64,000 nt of DNA, taken from NCBI GenBank assembly GCA_033439295.1, contig JAVTLE010000001.1, positions 868,001 through 932,000 of the forward strand, given 5' to 3'. The position numbers were made by a program, and so were the translations under genes. The notes beneath the pieces are model-generated. The model saw nothing but the letters and a program-made list of their open reading frames with translations, was not told the origin of the DNA and did no database searches. The stretch's first letter is position 1. Every line of letters begins with the position of its first letter. Origin of the DNA: Deuterostichococcus epilithicus. Taxonomy: Eukaryota; Chlorophyta; Trebouxiophyceae; Prasiolales; Stichococcaceae. Shown piece by piece: positions 60,251 to 64,000 of the stretch.

Positions 60251-63200
60251 TCAGTTCCGCTGCTCTGCAATGTAGAGGTCGCGCACCGCCCGCGCTGAGA
60301 TGCGCGAAATCAAGCGCTCGCTTATCTTCGGCAGCAGCTCCGTCGCCACCGCCGGCAGGAAGGGCGCCAGCTCTGATATCTGCACAAACGGTTCTGGGCG
60401 ATCTGAATCAGCAATCTGAATCGCGACTGGCATGGCCAGGGAGTTCTCATGCCAAGAGCGCTGCCCGCTCCATGGCGCGGCGCCTGTACGCGAGCTTCCG
60501 GGCAGGCGGGCCTGCGCACAGGGCTGCAGCTGGGAAGCACCGCGATGGAGCGCGTCGGGCGTACACACGCCAGACAAACGCTGCAGAAGCCGCGGCCCGC
60601 GCACCAGCGAGGGCAGGGAGGCCGCCAGCGCGCGGATGTCGCCGCCCTGGTTGACGGCAGTGGCGCCGCCCGGCAGTGTGCGGCTGGTCGCCGCGCCGTC
60701 GACTGCGCCGCCGCTGCCAGTGTTGCCTGCGCCGCCAGAAAGCGCCAGGCTTCAGTGCCGGGCAGCCACTGGGATGCTGTGGGCAACCTAGTCTTCATCG
60801 CTGCCGACCGGAGACCCTGCAGCCTGCGCGACGTGCACAGGCGAAGCGCCTTTGCATCCGGAACACGAGCCCCTGCGCGCACGGACTGCGACTGGGCAGC
60901 ATTCCTGCAGAGCTACGGCAGTGCAGGTCTCGGAGGCCAGGAGGGTTTGAACCCTTAGGCAACATGCCTGCGAGGAAATTGGTGATGATGGCCACATTGG
61001 CGATGACGCGCTCGTCCTCCCGCGTGGAGGGCGGTGCCAGCGGCACGCTGCGCCGCGTCGCGCCCGGCAGCAGCTGCGGTATCTGTGCAACACGAGGACC
61101 GCGAAGCATCAGCTTCAGCAGCAGCATCAGCATCAGCATCAGCATCAGCTGGCTTCCAGTGAACACTACACGAACGCACACTCGAACGCTGATTCAGTAT
61201 GGCTGTCGGCAGCAGCTGTGGTATCTGCGCAATATGGGAACCGCGGAGCATCAGCTGGCTTCCAAGCCAACGCTGCACAAACGCACACTTGGACGCTGAT
61301 CCGACATAGCTGTCGGGCATGTTCCAGCAGCCGGAGTTGTGTCGTTGAAAGTGCAACCCTGCACACGTGCCCACCTGCAGGTGCTGCAGGCCAACAGTGG
61401 TCACGAGGGCACGGAACTGCTCCCGCGACAGCGCGTCGATGCTCTTGACCAGCTCGTCCATCAGGAACTCCCTGCGCACGCGTCCAGGGTTTACAGTTAA
61501 GGGCTGCAGTTGGGTCAGGGAAAAAACGCGCACAGGCCCATGCTTGTGCGTTGCTTTTGGGCCTGGCCACCCCAGCGACCCGATGGCACAAGGCAGCTGG
61601 ACGGCAGCACGAGCGATCATGGTGCATGAGCGCCGTGCACCAACCAGACTTATGGCAGTGCAGCAGTCCCATGTGCACTCACAGAGGGTTTTCAGGCAAT
61701 CACCACAAGCGCACCGGAAGACGGCGCCCTGGGGGGAGAACATAAACTTGAGTGCTTCACGCGCAGGCGCTGGCTCGATGGCGCTGGCGTCCCGTGCCGC
61801 TGGGCCTGCCGGCCATGCGGCGCCCTCATCTGGCAGGAAGCTGATGGCACCGCCCAGCAGCGCCTGGGAAACAGGTGACCATGTCCAGGGTTTGTCGGTT
61901 TTCGCAACCCCGACAACGAGGTTGGCGCCTGCGCGGCACGTCTCGTCCGACGGCTATCTGGTGGAAAACGGACGCCGCCTCCTAGCAAGGAGCTGCAGGG
62001 AGCTGCTGCCACCACTGATGCAGCTGATGGTGGCGTTGCGGCCTCCCTCCCCAACCTCCAGTCATCGGAATCACCCACAGGCTGCTTGCCACGCCAACAT
62101 GCCACACAAGACGAGCAAAAACAGCTGTTACCTGGAGCGGCGGGGGGAGGAGCAGCGCTGCGGCAGGGGCCCCGAGGAAGGCCGCCGGCGACGGCAGCGG
62201 CAGCTGGAAGGGCGAAGCCGGCATGCCGAACGGCGACGGCCAGCCACTCAGGCCGCCCGCAGGGGCGGGCTGCTGCTGCTGCTGCTGCTGCTGCAGGGCG
62301 CCCTGTTGTCGCTGCTGTTGCTGCTGCTGCCGCTGCTGTTGCATCTGGCTCATTGTCGGGCTGCTGCAGCGGAAGGGAAGATGTCTCGTCGGCTGCCAGG
62401 ATGACGACCAGTCCGAGATGCAGGACTTGCAATAAAAAAGTCGATTGCGCTGCAAGGGGAACAGCGGCCTGACGAGTGCGGCAGACAGCGCATATGCATG
62501 GCCGGACAATGCATGGCCGGACAATGCATGGCCGGACAATGACTAGTGCCACAGGCACCCAGTGCCACAGGCAACCGGTGCAACAAGAGGATGCTGCCGC
62601 GCGCCTGGCTGCTGAGGTGGCGCCGCCGGCGGGCAGCAGGCTGCCCTGCGCGGAGGTGCTGGCCACAGAGAAAGTCTCCAGCGCTTGGAGAAGATCCACC
62701 ACCCGCTCCGCGTCAAACAGCTGCTCCTTGCCATAGATCTGCGCAGCCGATATCACAAGGGTTGTCAGCTGGGGCGGCCGCTGGGAACACAGCACAGCGC
62801 GCAGCAACTGATGGCGGTCAGCTGGTGGAAGCGCATGCAACCCAGGGGCGCACTGCTGCTTGAATCGCCCCTGACATGCAAATGCATGAGCATTGCGGCT
62901 GCAGCCGGCACATCCATAAGAGTGGAGAAACCCTGAACCATAAACCTGAAGCCTGCGGCGCACCATGTAGCGCAGGGCCTCCTGCAGGCGTGGCGAGTCG
63001 TCGCACAGCAGCCGCTGCGCCACGTATGGGTACGCCTCGTCCACGATGGCGAAGTCTGCGGCCGCAGGTGCAGGTCCCACTCGCTTTCGCAGACTCTCTG
63101 CTCAACGCACTGACGACTGCACGCTCTCGCAGAAGCAATCTGCCCTAGCACCAGTGTCGCCGCCAAAGTGTGGCCGTGTACCCCGATGCCAAGGGTCTCT

Positions 63201-63919
63201 CCCCCCCAGGCGACGGCGTCAACACACGGGCGCAGATCCTCGAGGCCTTGCACGACCGTTGCAGCAAGAGGTTTTCAGTACATTTGGACGGTCGGTCCAA
63301 GAGGCTGGCGCAGGCAGTGCGGGGGCCCAAAGTGGAGCAGGATGTGGAGAAGAGCCTCTCAATTTCAGGTTCAGGGTTTCCAGGGTCTCAACAGGCAGTG
63401 CGCACCAGGGTCGCCCACGAGGGCGATGCCCTCCAGGACGCCGATGGCGCGGATGATGAGCGCAAAGTAGGGCGGGATGCGGAAGGGGTAGTCGAAGGTG
63501 ATCTGCGCCAGGTCCGCCGCCAGCTCCTGGAAGTTGATGTTCTTTGCGCCGCCGCCCTCCAGCGCCTGGTCGAACACCTGCGAACACGGACGAGGGAAGG
63601 GCCTGAGACTGGGCCAGAAACTCGTCCCGGTGTCTGGTGTTGGTGGCGCCGCCGCCGCCTGCGGGGATGGCGGGCGTGGTCGGGCGTGGCACCCAGTGCC
63701 TCAGAATCGAGGGCGTCCCTCCACGACGATGCCTGGCCTTGCGCTGGTGCCCTGTTGCCCCAAGGAGGGCGAGTGGCTTGCTGCAGCGCAAGGAAGGGCG
63801 GCCAATCCAGCGCATGGCCGCTGCGTACCTTGGCCAGCACTGGCAGGATGGGGCGCAGGTCGGTGCCGGGCGGGATGAAGTCCAGTGTCACAAAGTCCTG
63901 CACGATGGCCTCGTAGTCC
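60251..63919 (-). CDS. ABC1K: ABC1K (AarF/ADCK-type) plastid atypical kinase, C-terminal part
   Basis: Nine exons are inside the window: 63919-63829, 63577-63406, 63055-62964, 62738-62605, 62363-62132, 61863-61715, 61471-61375, 61081-60971, 60379-60251, about 402 residues. The gene continues past the right edge, so the catalytic motifs are missing here. Diagnostic text: VQDFVTLDFIPPGTDLRPIL, FDQALEGGGAKNINFQELAA, DYPFRIPPYFALIIRAIGVL, FAIVDEAYPYVAQRLLCDDS, ALKFMFSPQGAVFREFLMDE and LSREQFRALV. It resembles ABC1K1/PGR6-type proteins of plastoglobules, which influence prenylquinone and tocopherol metabolism. A Gln-rich insert of about 77 residues (exon 62363-62132) interrupts the conserved part. 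Two introns use GC donors (CCAG|GCGCGC and CTC|GCAGGC). Confidence 0.92.
61063..61319 (-). repeat. Tandem copies of an ABC1K exon boundary plus hexanucleotide repeat in an intron
   Basis: The acceptor side of the exon (61063-61110) recurs at about 61204-61255 (GGCAGCAGCTGTGGTATCTG versus GGCAGCAGCTGCGGTATCTG). The adjoining intron block 61147-61209 recurs at 61255-61319 (AGCTGGCTTCCA, AACGCACACT and ACGCTGAT shared, offset 108 bp). A (CAGCAT)n run at 61117-61148 sits between them. Confidence 0.85.
62264..62346 (-). repeat. CAG/CAA coding repeat, polyglutamine in ABC1K
   Basis: Mixed CAG/CAA codons on the minus strand give two Gln-rich blocks separated by GAL in the ABC1K insert. Confidence 0.8.
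62496..62540. repeat. Three perfect 15-bp tandem repeats in an ABC1K intron
   Basis: GCATGGCCGGACAAT occurs three times head to tail with no mismatch. Confidence 0.9.
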
Positions 63920-64000
63920 CTGCGGCGGCAAAGTTGCGCTTCAAAGGTGCGCTTCAACAGCCAACAGAGGCTTCAAGGCAGGAGCGCAGTGTCCCCCGGA

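Noticed and set aside
61692-63080. 462-codon minus-strand frame
   Set aside because: It strings together pieces of several ABC1K exons and introns. The spliced model gives continuous ABC1K similarity; this frame does not.
63355-63400. Telomere-like AGGGTTT strings in an ABC1K intron
   Set aside because: Only isolated AGGGTTT-type heptamers without tandem units.

Overview
The window is nuclear DNA of a green alga, probably a core chlorophyte close to Trebouxiophyceae. It is GC-rich and intron-dense. Nearly every exon is 40-300 nt long and bounded by consensus splice sites. There are no bacterial operons, ribosome-binding sites, phage genes or insertion sequences. Several genes are plastid or plant-lineage specific (TIC22, ABC1K, phytyl ester synthase, CLPS, MTV1). 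Short TTTAGGG-type tracts and TGTAA polyadenylation motifs fit the same assignment. I built gene models by joining exons across splice sites and requiring the reading frame to continue at every junction. Coordinates of spliced genes are first to last coding base; exon ends should be good to about 1-2 nt.

Left third (1-24.3 kb): 5' end of an unknown minus-strand gene; MTV1-like ENTH trafficking protein (+); membrane PDZ protein, probably plastidial (+); ELO fatty-acid elongase (+); a 19-exon BRE1/HUB histone H2B ubiquitin ligase (-); TIC22 (+). Middle (24.9-50.6 kb): TFIIA large subunit (-); a large helical protein of unknown function (+); phytyl ester synthase-like hydrolase/acyltransferase (-); a membrane-anchored cupin (+); a divergent CAMK-like kinase (-); a second, paralogous cupin (+). 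Right part (51-64 kb): small protein with a Tat-like signal (-); CLPS adaptor (-); ribosomal protein eL22 (-); 90-residue unknown protein (+); ELP6 (+); the C-terminal part of an ABC1K kinase (-) that runs off the right edge.

The genes do not form one pathway. Neighbours are mostly divergent or convergent, with short intergenic spaces. Loose themes are plastid biogenesis and lipid or isoprenoid handling (TIC22, ABC1K, phytyl ester synthase, CLPS, PDZ and Tat proteins) and nuclear gene expression (BRE1, TFIIA, ELP6, eL22).

The most unusual signal lies in the introns, not the genes. Many introns contain degenerate direct copies of their own flanking exon boundary, splice site included, at offsets of about 100-150 bp. 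Together with about one intron in eight using a GC-AG boundary, and two cupin paralogues with intron positions that do not match, this suggests introns here grow, and perhaps arise, by small tandem duplications across exon-intron junctions.
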